A stretch of 64,000 bases of DNA from Lachnospiraceae bacterium OF09-6 (GTDB lineage Bacteria; Bacillota; Clostridia; Lachnospirales; Lachnospiraceae), in NCBI GenBank assembly GCA_003435055.1, contig QUMM01000010.1, positions 16,568-80,567 of the forward strand, in the 5' to 3' direction. A program made the position numbers and the translations under genes. Position 1 is the stretch's first letter, and every line of letters begins with the position of its first letter. The notes below the pieces were generated by a model. It was not told the origin of the DNA and did no database searches. It was given only the letters and a program-made list of their open reading frames with translations. Shown piece by piece: positions 8,762 to 16,841 of this stretch.

Positions 8762-9223
8762 GTGAAAAAAGAAACAAAGAAAAAAATTCAGATTGTCAGT
8801 GCAGGACTGTTTTTGCTATATCTGATCTGTCTGACCTACTTTCTCTTTTTTGCAGAAAGTCTGGGCAGAAGTTATGCAGAGCGGGAGTACACTTACAATC
8901 TGCATTTGTTTAAAGAGATCACCAGATTCTGGAGATACAGAAAAGAATTGGGTATGGCAGCGGTACTGGCCAACATTGTGGGAAATGTGATCTGCTTTAT
9001 TCCGTTTGGCGCAATTTTGCCTGTGCTGAATCGAAAAGCACGCAATTTTTTCATGATTCTGACTCTGTCTTTTGAATTCAGTCTGCTGGTAGAATGTACA
9101 CAGCTGATTTCCAAAGTAGGAAGTTTTGATGTGGATGACCTGTTTCTGAATACCTTGGGAGGTGTCCTGGGATTCCTGCTATTTACTATTTGCAACAGAA
9201 TGAGGAGAAAGCATTATGGCTAA
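8762..9223 (+). CDS. VanZ-like membrane protein
   Basis: This is a 153-residue protein with about four helices. It carries VanZ-family features: NIVGNVICFIPFG (about residues 73-85), a conserved Glu in LLVECTQL (about 117) and the SFDVDDLFLNTLGG signature (about 126-139). The start is a GTG at 8762 behind GAGGG. VanZ-like proteins confer low-level teicoplanin tolerance in the VanA cluster and otherwise have unclear envelope roles. No other glycopeptide-resistance gene is near. It overlaps the next gene by 8 bases, so the two are coupled. Confidence 0.85.
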   Translation: MKKETKKKIQIVSAGLFLLYLICLTYFLFFAESLGRSYAEREYTYNLHLFKEITRFWRYRKELGMAAVLANIVGNVICFIPFGAILPVLNRKARNFFMILTLSFEFSLLVECTQLISKVGSFDVDDLFLNTLGGVLGFLLFTICNRMRRKHYG

Positions 9224-9530
9224 AAAAACGATGTATTCTTTCGAAGAAAAGACGCATCCTACAGATGGAATCGTATCTACGATTATGGGAGGAATTTCTC
9301 TGGCGCTTCTGATTGTGGCAGTATATTCTTCTTATTATATGAGAGGAGATGCCGGAATCTATGCAGGAGCGTTTGGATTGTCAGGAATCTTGTTTGCGCT
9401 TGTGGGATTTATCATTGGAGTAAAGAGCTTTTCCAGAAAGAATATCAAATATAAATATCCGAAGATCGGATCCATCCTGTGTGGAATCGTGTTTGTCGTA
9501 TGGCTGGGCGTAGCACTTGGAGGAGCATAA
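9216..9530 (+). CDS. Small three-helix membrane protein (possibly DUF6142)
   Basis: This is a 104-residue protein with an N-terminal soluble stretch (MAKKTMYSFEEKTHPTDG) and about three hydrophobic segments. Short conserved-looking proteins with this start occur in Lachnospiraceae; from memory they are grouped as DUF6142, which a profile search should confirm. The gene overlaps the VanZ-like gene by 8 bases, and the next gene begins 11 bases after its stop, so it sits in one transcript with both. Function unknown. Confidence 0.65.
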   Translation: MAKKTMYSFEEKTHPTDGIVSTIMGGISLALLIVAVYSSYYMRGDAGIYAGAFGLSGILFALVGFIIGVKSFSRKNIKYKYPKIGSILCGIVFVVWLGVALGGA

Positions 9531-9541
9531 GGAGTGAAGAG

Positions 9542-11608
9542 ATGCAACAGTTTGATGAGTTGAAAAAAGAAAGAATGCAGCTGGCAGCGGAGCGGATCAG
9601 TGAGATTGTCACAGAAGCAGCGATACCGGCACCATTTGCACGGTATTTTAAGGAAGAGGCAGAGTTTATCAGTCAGATGCTGGATCTGGCTGAGACCATT
9701 CGGACAGGAAAAACAGCAGACTGGACATTACAGGAATGGGAACAGTGCAATCAGAGAATGTATGCAGATATCCTGCCGGAGCAGTATGAACACTGTTTTG
9801 GCAATCCGGAGTATGCAGTAGCAGAGCTGGGGGAAGTACACGGAAGAATATTATCATTCCTGTACACAGAGATCAGAGGGATGATTGTGTATGCCTTCGA
9901 ACAGAGATGGGAAGATCTGCTGATTGTATGCGAGCTGTTTATTGAAATCTATAATTGCTTTGAAGAAGAAGAATTACCGACTTACCGCCAGATCCAGCAG
10001 ATTGTATACTGGTATGTCAGCGATTATAGCGATCAGACTCTTGCCTGTCGGATTCGGGAGGCCGTAGATCCAACGCTGGACTTTGCAACACGGATCATTA
10101 CAGAAGAGGATCTGACAGATCTGCGTTACCTGTACAAATATGGTGAGTATGTCAATGAAAGTGTTCTGGGCACCGCCCGCTTCCTCAATAGTCTGCCGCA
10201 GGAAGAGATTGACCGCATTGCATCGGTCTATACAGAAGGATATCGGATGGGATTCGTTCTGGGAAATAAAGATCTGTCAAAGAAAAAGACAGTTAATATA
10301 CGATATATTCTGGGATTTGAACGAATTATCCGCAAAGCGATCGAGAATTTTGCGCAGATGGGGCTGAAACCGGTGATCTATCGCAGCGCAGCACACAGCA
10401 TCAATAAAAAAGAGCATATTCGCATCGGATATTACGGGGCAATTCCCAATAAACAGTATGAATACGATCACAAGGGTGATGCAGCCATTTATCTGGATCG
10501 TGCATTTATGGAACGCAAGCTGGGGGTAATGCGCAGCGCTTATGAAGAGTATAAAGAACAGGCAAATACCCATGCCGGACCAGCCTGCGTGGAGACTTTC
10601 GGTGAAGTACCATTTGTCCCGGTGAATAAAGAAGCAGCTTATCGTCTGTCGGAAAAACAGCAGAAGATGGCTGTAGAACTGGCAAATGAGACAGCACAGA
10701 TCACCAATCGCTATATAATTGGCGAAGAACGCAGTTTTACCATTATCGCGTTCCCGGTACCGGAGATCGGAGAACAGTTTGAAGAGATCTTTGCAGAGAC
10801 AGTGAAGATTAATACACTGGACTATCAGTTATATCAGAGAATTCAGCAGACCATCATAGATGCACTGGATCAGGGCTGCAAGGTACACATCCTTGGAAAA
10901 GACAGCAATCGAACGGATCTGACAGTGAGCCTGACTGATCTGAAGGATCCACAGAAAGAGACGATTTTTGAAAACTGTGTGGCAGATGTGAACATTCCGG
11001 TGGGGGAGGTGTTTACTTCTCCGAGACTTGCAGGAACGACAGGTGTGCTTCATGTCAGTGAGGTTTATCTTGAGGAACTTCGTTATGAGAATCTGGAGAT
11101 TCATTTCCAGGATGGTATGGTTACTGATTATACCTGCAGTAATTTTGAAGACGAAGAAGAAAATAAAAAATATGTCAGAGAAAATGTGTTGTTCCATCAT
11201 GATACCCTTCCTATGGGAGAATTTGCCATTGGAACCAATACTACAGCCTATGTAATGGCAGAAAAATATGGTATTGGCAATAAACTGCCGATACTGATTG
11301 CAGAAAAGATGGGCCCTCATTTTGCAGTGGGAGATACCTGCTACAGCTGGTCAGAAGATACAGCAGTCTATAATCCGGATGGCAAGGAGATTATAGCAAG
11401 GGATAATGAAGTATCTATTTTACGAAAAGAAGATTTGTCAAAAGCATATTTTGGATGTCATACAGATATTACCATTCCATATAAGGAACTGGGGCTTCTG
11501 GCTGTGCTTCACAAAGACGGCAGTCAGACACCGATTATCCAAAACGGTCGATTTATTCTGCCAGGAACAGAAGAGCTGAATAAACCCTTTGCAAACGTGG
11601 GTGAATGA
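9542..11608 (+). CDS. Aminopeptidase family M29 with long N-terminal extension
   Basis: The C-terminal half is an M29 metallo-aminopeptidase. It shows the metal ligand regions IPVGEVFTSPR, MGEFAIGTN (Glu), KMGPHFAVGDTCY (His) and FGCHTDI (His and Asp). M29 enzymes such as AmpS and aminopeptidase T use two metal ions to remove N-terminal residues in the cytoplasm. Family members are about 370-410 residues. This one is 688, with an extra alpha-helical region of roughly 300 residues at the N-terminus, which I cannot identify. AAGGAG lies just before the ATG at 9542; longer starts would read back into the upstream gene. It probably serves peptide turnover. Confidence 0.85.
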   Translation: MQQFDELKKERMQLAAERISEIVTEAAIPAPFARYFKEEAEFISQMLDLAETIRTGKTADWTLQEWEQCNQRMYADILPEQYEHCFGNPEYAVAELGEVHGRILSFLYTEIRGMIVYAFEQRWEDLLIVCELFIEIYNCFEEEELPTYRQIQQIVYWYVSDYSDQTLACRIREAVDPTLDFATRIITEEDLTDLRYLYKYGEYVNESVLGTARFLNSLPQEEIDRIASVYTEGYRMGFVLGNKDLSKKKTVNIRYILGFERIIRKAIENFAQMGLKPVIYRSAAHSINKKEHIRIGYYGAIPNKQYEYDHKGDAAIYLDRAFMERKLGVMRSAYEEYKEQANTHAGPACVETFGEVPFVPVNKEAAYRLSEKQQKMAVELANETAQITNRYIIGEERSFTIIAFPVPEIGEQFEEIFAETVKINTLDYQLYQRIQQTIIDALDQGCKVHILGKDSNRTDLTVSLTDLKDPQKETIFENCVADVNIPVGEVFTSPRLAGTTGVLHVSEVYLEELRYENLEIHFQDGMVTDYTCSNFEDEEENKKYVRENVLFHHDTLPMGEFAIGTNTTAYVMAEKYGIGNKLPILIAEKMGPHFAVGDTCYSWSEDTAVYNPDGKEIIARDNEVSILRKEDLSKAYFGCHTDITIPYKELGLLAVLHKDGSQTPIIQNGRFILPGTEELNKPFANVGE

Positions 11609-11609
11609 G

Positions 11610-11638
11610 TTGACAAGCAGAAAAAACGTTAGTAAAAT
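11610..11638 (+). promoter_or_regulatory. Sigma-A promoter for the pur operon
   Basis: TTGACA (11610-11615), 17 bases, TAAAAT (11633-11638). It starts one base after the stop of the M29 gene and 51 bases before purE. No purine riboswitch fold is visible in the short leader. Confidence 0.75.
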
Positions 11639-11688
11639 AAGGGCTTAGAAGAATGCCTAAAAGTTTAAAGACAAAAGGAGAATGCACA

Positions 11689-12195
11689 ATGACAAAAGTC
11701 GGTATTGTAATGGGAAGCGACTCAGATATGCCTGTTATGGCGAAGGCCGCTGATATTTTGGAAAAGCTTGGTGTGGAATATGAGATGACGATTATTTCGG
11801 CACACAGAGAACCAGATTTATTTTTTGAGTATGCAAAATCAGCAGAATCTAAGGGATGGAAAGTCATTATTGCAGGAGCAGGTATGGCAGCACATCTTCC
11901 AGGAATGTGCGCAGCGATATTCCCGATGCCGGTGATTGGCATTCCAATGCATACCACTTCTCTGGGAGGAAGAGATTCCCTGTATTCCATCGTACAGATG
12001 CCAACCGGCATTCCGGTTGCTACTGTAGCGATCAATGGAGGCGCTAATGCGGGACTGCTGGCCGCTAAGATTCTGGCTACTTCCGATCCGGAACTTCTTC
12101 AGAGACTGAAAGACTATTCACAGGAATTAAAGGAACAGGTAGAAGCAAAAGCAGAAAAGCTGGCCAAAGTTGGCTATAAAGAATACACAAAATAG
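11689..12195 (+). CDS. purE: N5-carboxyaminoimidazole ribonucleotide mutase
   Basis: Class I PurE moves the carboxyl group of N5-CAIR to give CAIR in purine synthesis. The N-terminal MGSDSD (residues 8-13) and ISAHREP (about 41-47) carry the substrate-binding Ser/Asp and the catalytic His. GAGMAAHLPGM and MPTGIPVATVAI complete the pattern. The length of 168 residues is normal. I chose the ATG at 11689 because AAAGGAG precedes it; the upstream frame to 11653 lacks a ribosome site. It is the first gene of a purE-M-N-D operon and presumably needs PurK, which is not in this window. Confidence 0.95.
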   Translation: MTKVGIVMGSDSDMPVMAKAADILEKLGVEYEMTIISAHREPDLFFEYAKSAESKGWKVIIAGAGMAAHLPGMCAAIFPMPVIGIPMHTTSLGGRDSLYSIVQMPTGIPVATVAINGGANAGLLAAKILATSDPELLQRLKDYSQELKEQVEAKAEKLAKVGYKEYTK

Positions 12196-12213
12196 AATAG
12201 AGGAGAACAGGTT

Positions 12214-13239
12214 ATGGATTACAAGAACGCAGGTGTAGATATTGAAGCAGGTTACAAGTCAGTAGAACTGATGAAGGAGTCCGTAAAGAGAACTATGAGA
12301 GAAGAAGTTCTCGGAGGTCTGGGTGGTTTCTCAGGTGCATTTTCCCTGGCAAAGATCAAGAACATGGAGGAACCGGTTCTGTTATCTGGTACAGACGGAT
12401 GCGGAACGAAAGTAAAGCTGGCATTTATCATGGATAAACACGATACCATCGGCATTGATGCTGTGGCAATGTGTGTGAATGATATCGCCTGTGCAGGTGG
12501 TGAACCACTGTTTTTCCTGGATTATATTGCATGTGGAAAGAATTATCCGGAAAAGATTGCCGCTATCGTAAGTGGTGTGGCAGAGGGTTGTGTGCAGTCT
12601 GATTGTGCTCTGATCGGTGGAGAGACAGCAGAACATCCGGGACTGATGCCGGAGAATGATTATGACCTGGCAGGATTTGCAGTTGGCGTGGCAGATAAAA
12701 AGGACATGATCACCGGTGAACATATCAAGGCAGGAGATGTACTGGTGGGTATAGCATCTACCGGAGTACATAGCAATGGTTTTTCACTGGTTCGTAAAGT
12801 ATTCCAGATGGATAAAGAAACATTGGATACTTATCATGAAGAATTGGGTAAGACACTGGGAGAGGCACTTCTTGCTCCAACCAGAATCTATGTAAAGGCT
12901 CTGCGCAGCGTAAAAGATTCCGGTGTGACCATTAAGGGATGCAGCCACATTACCGGTGGTGGGTTCTATGAGAATATTCCGAGAATGCTTCCAGATGGAG
13001 CAAAGGCTGTTGTAAAGAAAGACAGTTATGAAGTACCGGCTATCTTCAAGATGCTGGCAAGAGAAGGAAAGATTGAAGAACAGATGATGTACAATACGTT
13101 TAATATGGGTATTGGCATGGTACTTGCGGTTGATCCTGCCGATGTGGAAAAGACACTGGCAGCTCTTGAAAAGACAGGGGACAAGGCTTATGTGATCGGT
13201 GAGATTGCAGACGGAGAAAAAGGAGTAGAATTATGCTAA
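12214..13239 (+). CDS. purM: Phosphoribosylformylglycinamidine cyclo-ligase (AIR synthetase)
   Basis: This ATP-dependent enzyme closes the imidazole ring of purines (FGAM to AIR). Diagnostic stretches are [13 protein letters not shown] at the start, [14 protein letters not shown] (about residues 58-71), [17 protein letters not shown] (about 84) and SNGFSLVRK (about 186). The length of 341 residues is as expected. An AGGAG site lies upstream of the ATG at 12214. Its last codons overlap the purN start by 7 bases. Confidence 0.96.
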   Translation: MDYKNAGVDIEAGYKSVELMKESVKRTMREEVLGGLGGFSGAFSLAKIKNMEEPVLLSGTDGCGTKVKLAFIMDKHDTIGIDAVAMCVNDIACAGGEPLFFLDYIACGKNYPEKIAAIVSGVAEGCVQSDCALIGGETAEHPGLMPENDYDLAGFAVGVADKKDMITGEHIKAGDVLVGIASTGVHSNGFSLVRKVFQMDKETLDTYHEELGKTLGEALLAPTRIYVKALRSVKDSGVTIKGCSHITGGGFYENIPRMLPDGAKAVVKKDSYEVPAIFKMLAREGKIEEQMMYNTFNMGIGMVLAVDPADVEKTLAALEKTGDKAYVIGEIADGEKGVELC

Positions 13240-13856
13240 AACTGGCAGTTCTGGTCTCCGGAGGCGGTACAAACCTTCAGGCCATCATAGATGGAATCGC
13301 AGATGGGACGATCACGAACACAGAAATTGGTGTAGTAATCAGTAACAATCCAGGTGCGTATGCACTGGAGCGAGCAAAGAAAGCCGGTATTCCGGCGGTT
13401 TGTGTGTCACCGAAGTCTTATGCAGACAGAGAAGCTTTTAATCAGGCGCTGCTTCAGACAATTCAGTCCTATGAACCGGATCTGATTGTACTGGCAGGAT
13501 GTCTGGTGGTCATACCGAAGATAATGATTCAGGCGTACCCGAATCAGATTATCAACATTCACCCGTCGCTGATACCTTCCTTCTGCGGAACTGGCTATTA
13601 TGGCCTGAAGGTGCATGAGAAGGCACTGGAACGTGGGGTAAAGGTGACTGGAGCAACGGTACATTTTGTGGATGAAGGAACCGACACTGGTCCGATTATC
13701 TTGCAGAAGGCAGTTGAGATACAGCAGGGAGATACTCCAAAGATTCTGCAGCAGAGAGTGATGGAGCAGGCAGAATGGGTTATTATGCCAAAGGCGATTG
13801 ACCTGATCGCTAATGGACGTATCAGAGTGGAGAATGGAAAAGTAGTTTTCATGTGA
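13233..13856 (+). CDS. purN: Phosphoribosylglycinamide formyltransferase
   Basis: This enzyme transfers a formyl group from 10-formyl-THF to GAR. It begins [18 protein letters not shown], the usual PurN start. It carries [13 protein letters not shown] (about residues 108-120), with the catalytic Asn and His, and [13 protein letters not shown] (about 140), with the catalytic Asp. The length of 207 residues is standard. The ATG overlaps the end of purM, which places a ribosome site (GGAG) inside purM, and purD follows after 9 bases. Confidence 0.95.
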   Translation: MLKLAVLVSGGGTNLQAIIDGIADGTITNTEIGVVISNNPGAYALERAKKAGIPAVCVSPKSYADREAFNQALLQTIQSYEPDLIVLAGCLVVIPKIMIQAYPNQIINIHPSLIPSFCGTGYYGLKVHEKALERGVKVTGATVHFVDEGTDTGPIILQKAVEIQQGDTPKILQQRVMEQAEWVIMPKAIDLIANGRIRVENGKVVFM

Positions 13857-13865
13857 GGAGGACGT

Positions 13866-15136
13866 ATGAAAGTATTAATCGTAGGAAGCGGCGGAAGAGA
13901 GCATGCCATCGCATGGAAGATTGCGCAGAATAAAAAAGTAGAGAAAATCTACTGTGCACCGGGAAATGCCGGAATCGAAGAATTTGCCGAATGTGTACCG
14001 ATCGGTGCCATGGAATTTGACAAACTGGCAGCTTTTGCAAAAGAACATGAGATTGACCTGACAGTGATCGGTATGGACGATCCCTTGGTTGGCGGAATTG
14101 TAGATGTGTTTGAAGCACAGGGATTAAGAGTATTCGGACCACGCAGGAATGCAGCGATTCTGGAAGGCTCCAAAGCCTTTTCCAAGGATCTGATGAAGAA
14201 GTATCATATTCCAACGGCTGCATATGAGAATTTTGATGATTCGGAGAAAGCACTGGAATATCTGGAGACGGCAAAGTTCCCGATTGTATTAAAAGCAGAT
14301 GGACTTGCCCTTGGAAAAGGTGTACTGATCTGTCAGACACTGGAAGAAGCAAAGGCTGGTGTGAAGTCTATTATGCTGGATAAGCAGTTTGGTGCATCCG
14401 GCAACCGTATGGTCATCGAAGAATTTATGACCGGACGGGAAGTATCTGTATTGTCTTTTGTAGATGGCAAGACCATTAAGACCATGACCAGTGCACAGGA
14501 TCACAAGAGAGCCGGTGATGGAGATACCGGACTGAATACAGGCGGTATGGGAACATTTTCTCCAAGTCCTTTCTACACGAAGGAAGTGGATGAGTTCTGC
14601 GAAAAATATATTTATCAGCCAACGGTAGACGCTATGGCAGCAGAAGGCAGAGAGTTCAAGGGAATTATATTCTTCGGACTGATGCTGACAGAAGACGGAC
14701 CAAAAGTTCTGGAATACAATGCCCGTTTTGGAGATCCTGAGACACAGGTTGTGCTTCCGAGAATGAAGACAGACCTTGTAGAGGTATTTGAGGCATGCAT
14801 TGATGGACACTGGATCAGATTGATCTGGAATTCGAAGATAATGCGGCGGTCTGCGTAGTCCTTGCATCGGATGGATATCCGGTGAAATATGAAAAAGGTT
14901 ATGTGATATCCGGATTCGAAAATTTTAAGGACAAAGACGGCTATTATGTATTCCATGCCGGAACAAAGAAAACAGAAAAAGGAATCGTTACAAACGGTGG
15001 ACGTGTGCTGGGAGTAACGGCTAAGGGAGCGGATCTGAAAAAGGCTCGTGCCAATGCCTATGATGCGGTAAACTGGATCAGTTTTGAGAACAAGTATTAT
15101 CGACATGATATAGGAAAAGCCATTGATGAGGCTTAG
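13866..15136 (+). CDS. purD: Phosphoribosylamine-glycine ligase, frame broken by one base
   Basis: This ATP-grasp enzyme joins glycine to phosphoribosylamine (second step of purine synthesis). It shows VLIVGSGGREHAIAW at the N-terminus, LKADGLALGKGV (about residue 141), QDHKRAGDGDTGLNTGGMG (about 215) and EYNARFGDPETQ (about 280). As written the frame ends at 14858 after an abrupt change of sequence at 14805. The missing C-terminal part (ending RHDIGKAIDEA) continues to 15136 in the next frame. One restored base near 14805-14808, within ATGGAC, yields a normal 423-residue protein. This is most likely an assembly indel, because purD is the last gene of an otherwise intact purE-M-N-D operon. 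Confidence 0.9.
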
Positions 15137-15158
15137 AACAAAAGAAAGAGGTAAAAAC

Positions 15159-16319
15159 ATGAAGGAAATGAAGAAAATCATCGGCCGGGTGTTGCTGCTG
15201 GTGTGCTCTCTGATCTGCCTGCTGGCAGTCAGTATATCTGCAGAAGACTATGACAGTACATCCGGGGACAATTCCCTGTACAGCCTGGGACTGGAAAATG
15301 CAGTCTCCTGTGAGCCGGAATTCTATTATGCAACACTGGAATACAACGTTACAGTAGCAGGAGGAACGAAAGAGCTTCAGCTGGATCCTGTAAAATCAGC
15401 GGACAGCGCAGAGATTACTGATATCAGCGGAACGGAATTGTCTGATGATGGAACAGGTACCGTATCTATTTCGGTACAGGCAGCGAATGGAGCAACTGCT
15501 ACTTATGTGCTGCATGTAACAAGTGATGGAAGTCAGAGTGAGACAGAGACTGAAGATGCAGCTGCAAAGGCAGAATCAGAAGCAAAAGCAGAATCTGAGA
15601 AGCTGGCAACAGAATCCGAAAAGGTTGCGCAGTCAGAAGCAGCAGCACAGCTGGAACAAAAAACACAGCAGCTGGCTTCTCTCCAGAAAGAAAACGATGA
15701 TTTCGCAGATCGTCTGGACAAGCTGATGAAGATTTTATATGGATTGATTGCATTTGCAGTAATCCTGTTATTCGTGATCATCAATCAGAGCCTGAGAAAC
15801 AAGGATATGAAAGATGAGATCAAGTCCTTAAAAGGACAGGTAACAGAAAGCTATGAATATGCAAGAAAAGAACAGAACATGAGAAGTGACTACTATTATG
15901 CACCTGTTCAGAATACACCACAGCCGATGCAGGGACAGAATCCACAGATGAATGATATGTCCGGAACAGTACATGCAGCATTTGGCAATGCTTCCCAGAA
16001 GCTTCAGGCACAGCCAATGAATATGGCGGCAGCCACACAGGAAGCAGCACCTGCTCCATCTAAGAAAGAGTTAAAGAAGCAGGAGAAGGAAGCCAGGAAG
16101 TCTGCAAAGAAAGCAAAGGGCAGAGATGCAAGACAAATGCAGCCAGAACCGATGATGCAGCAGGATCCAATGATGGCACCACAGCAGAATGTGCAGCCTC
16201 AGATGTCTCCGCAGCAACAGGTACCACAGCAGATGCAGCAGGTTCCGCCACAGCAGCCGACTATGGTACAGAGCAGTATTGAAGAACCAGATGTCAATGT
16301 AGATATGATTGATTTATAG
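15159..16319 (+). CDS. Surface protein with cadherin-like domain, one TM helix and Gln/Met/Pro-rich cytoplasmic tail
   Basis: This is a 386-residue type I membrane protein. It has a signal peptide (residues 1-30, VSISAED), then a cadherin-like beta-sandwich domain (about 38-125; SLGLENAVSCEPEFYYATLEYNV matches the family pattern of short repeats ending in Y-V-V). A Ser/Glu/Ala-rich coiled-coil linker follows (about 130-185), then one membrane helix (about 192-210). The cytoplasmic tail is rich in Lys, then Gln, Pro and Met. The cadherin-like domain is common in clostridial surface proteins. The long low-complexity inner tail is unusual and could bind a partner. The ATG at 15159 follows AAAGAGG. 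Confidence 0.7.
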   Translation: MKEMKKIIGRVLLLVCSLICLLAVSISAEDYDSTSGDNSLYSLGLENAVSCEPEFYYATLEYNVTVAGGTKELQLDPVKSADSAEITDISGTELSDDGTGTVSISVQAANGATATYVLHVTSDGSQSETETEDAAAKAESEAKAESEKLATESEKVAQSEAAAQLEQKTQQLASLQKENDDFADRLDKLMKILYGLIAFAVILLFVIINQSLRNKDMKDEIKSLKGQVTESYEYARKEQNMRSDYYYAPVQNTPQPMQGQNPQMNDMSGTVHAAFGNASQKLQAQPMNMAAATQEAAPAPSKKELKKQEKEARKSAKKAKGRDARQMQPEPMMQQDPMMAPQQNVQPQMSPQQQVPQQMQQVPPQQPTMVQSSIEEPDVNVDMIDL

Positions 16320-16328
16320 AACAAAGGA

Positions 16329-16368
16329 AAAAGAATCTCGTTTTCATACGGGGTTCTTTTTTTCTTTT
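16329..16368 (+). terminator. Rho-independent terminator
   Basis: AAGAATCTCG (16331-16340) pairs with CGGGGTTCTT (16349-16358), using G-U pairs, around an 8-base loop. A T-rich run follows. Confidence 0.75.
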
Positions 16369-16369
16369 C

Positions 16370-16426
16370 TTGATTTGCACCCGTCATCTGTGCTATAATC
16401 CATATAACAGATGGTAATATAACCAT
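16370..16426 (+). promoter_or_regulatory. Promoter and candidate operator for the GntR-clpC-radA operon
   Basis: TTGATT (16370-16375) and TATAAT (16394-16399) form a promoter with an 18-base spacer. Just downstream, ATGGT (16411-16415) and ACCAT (16422-16426) make an inverted repeat around six A/T bases, positioned where a repressor would block transcription. YtrA-type GntR proteins usually bind such repeats near their own start, so autoregulation by the first gene is likely. Confidence 0.6.
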
Positions 16427-16454
16427 ATAAGATGAAAGAAATGGAAGTGAGCAT

Positions 16455-16838
16455 ATGGTAATGATAGAGATAGATTTTCAGAGCGATGAAGCCATTTATA
16501 TTCAGCTCCGAAATCAGATTATTCTTGGAATTGCAACGTCATCGCTCCAGGAGGGGGAAGCACTTCCGTCCGTACGACAGCTTGCAGATGATATCGGGGT
16601 GAATATGCATACGGTGAATAAGGCATATTCCGTATTGCGTCAGGAGGGATTCCTGCGGCTTGACAGGAGAAAAGGGGCTGTGATAGCCTTGGATGTAGAT
16701 AAGATGCAGGCGATAGAAGAATTGAGAAGCAGTCTTCGGGTCAGCCTGGCTAAGGCCTGCTGTAAGAATATTACAGAGGATGAGATCCACAGTATGGTGG
16801 ATGAGATTTTAAAAGATATGAAGAATGGAAGGATGTAG
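16455..16838 (+). CDS. GntR-family (YtrA type) transcription regulator
   Basis: This is a 127-residue protein. The N-terminal winged helix-turn-helix has the GntR pattern IYIQLRNQI (about residue 14), LPSVRQLADDIGVNMHTVNKAY (about 37-58) and GFLRLDRRKGAVI (about 66). Only a short helical tail follows, typical of the YtrA subgroup that carries no large ligand domain and dimerises through the tail. In other bacteria these often control adjacent ABC transporters. Here the adjacent gene, 3 bases on, is clpC. The usual clpC repressor CtsR and the McsA/McsB kinase pair are absent from this position. An inverted repeat over its own promoter region is a likely operator. Confidence 0.88.
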   Translation: MVMIEIDFQSDEAIYIQLRNQIILGIATSSLQEGEALPSVRQLADDIGVNMHTVNKAYSVLRQEGFLRLDRRKGAVIALDVDKMQAIEELRSSLRVSLAKACCKNITEDEIHSMVDEILKDMKNGRM

Positions 16839-16841
16839 AAT

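Noticed and set aside
8762..9223. Glycopeptide resistance cluster
   Set aside because: Only a VanZ-like protein is present; no vanHAX-type genes accompany it.
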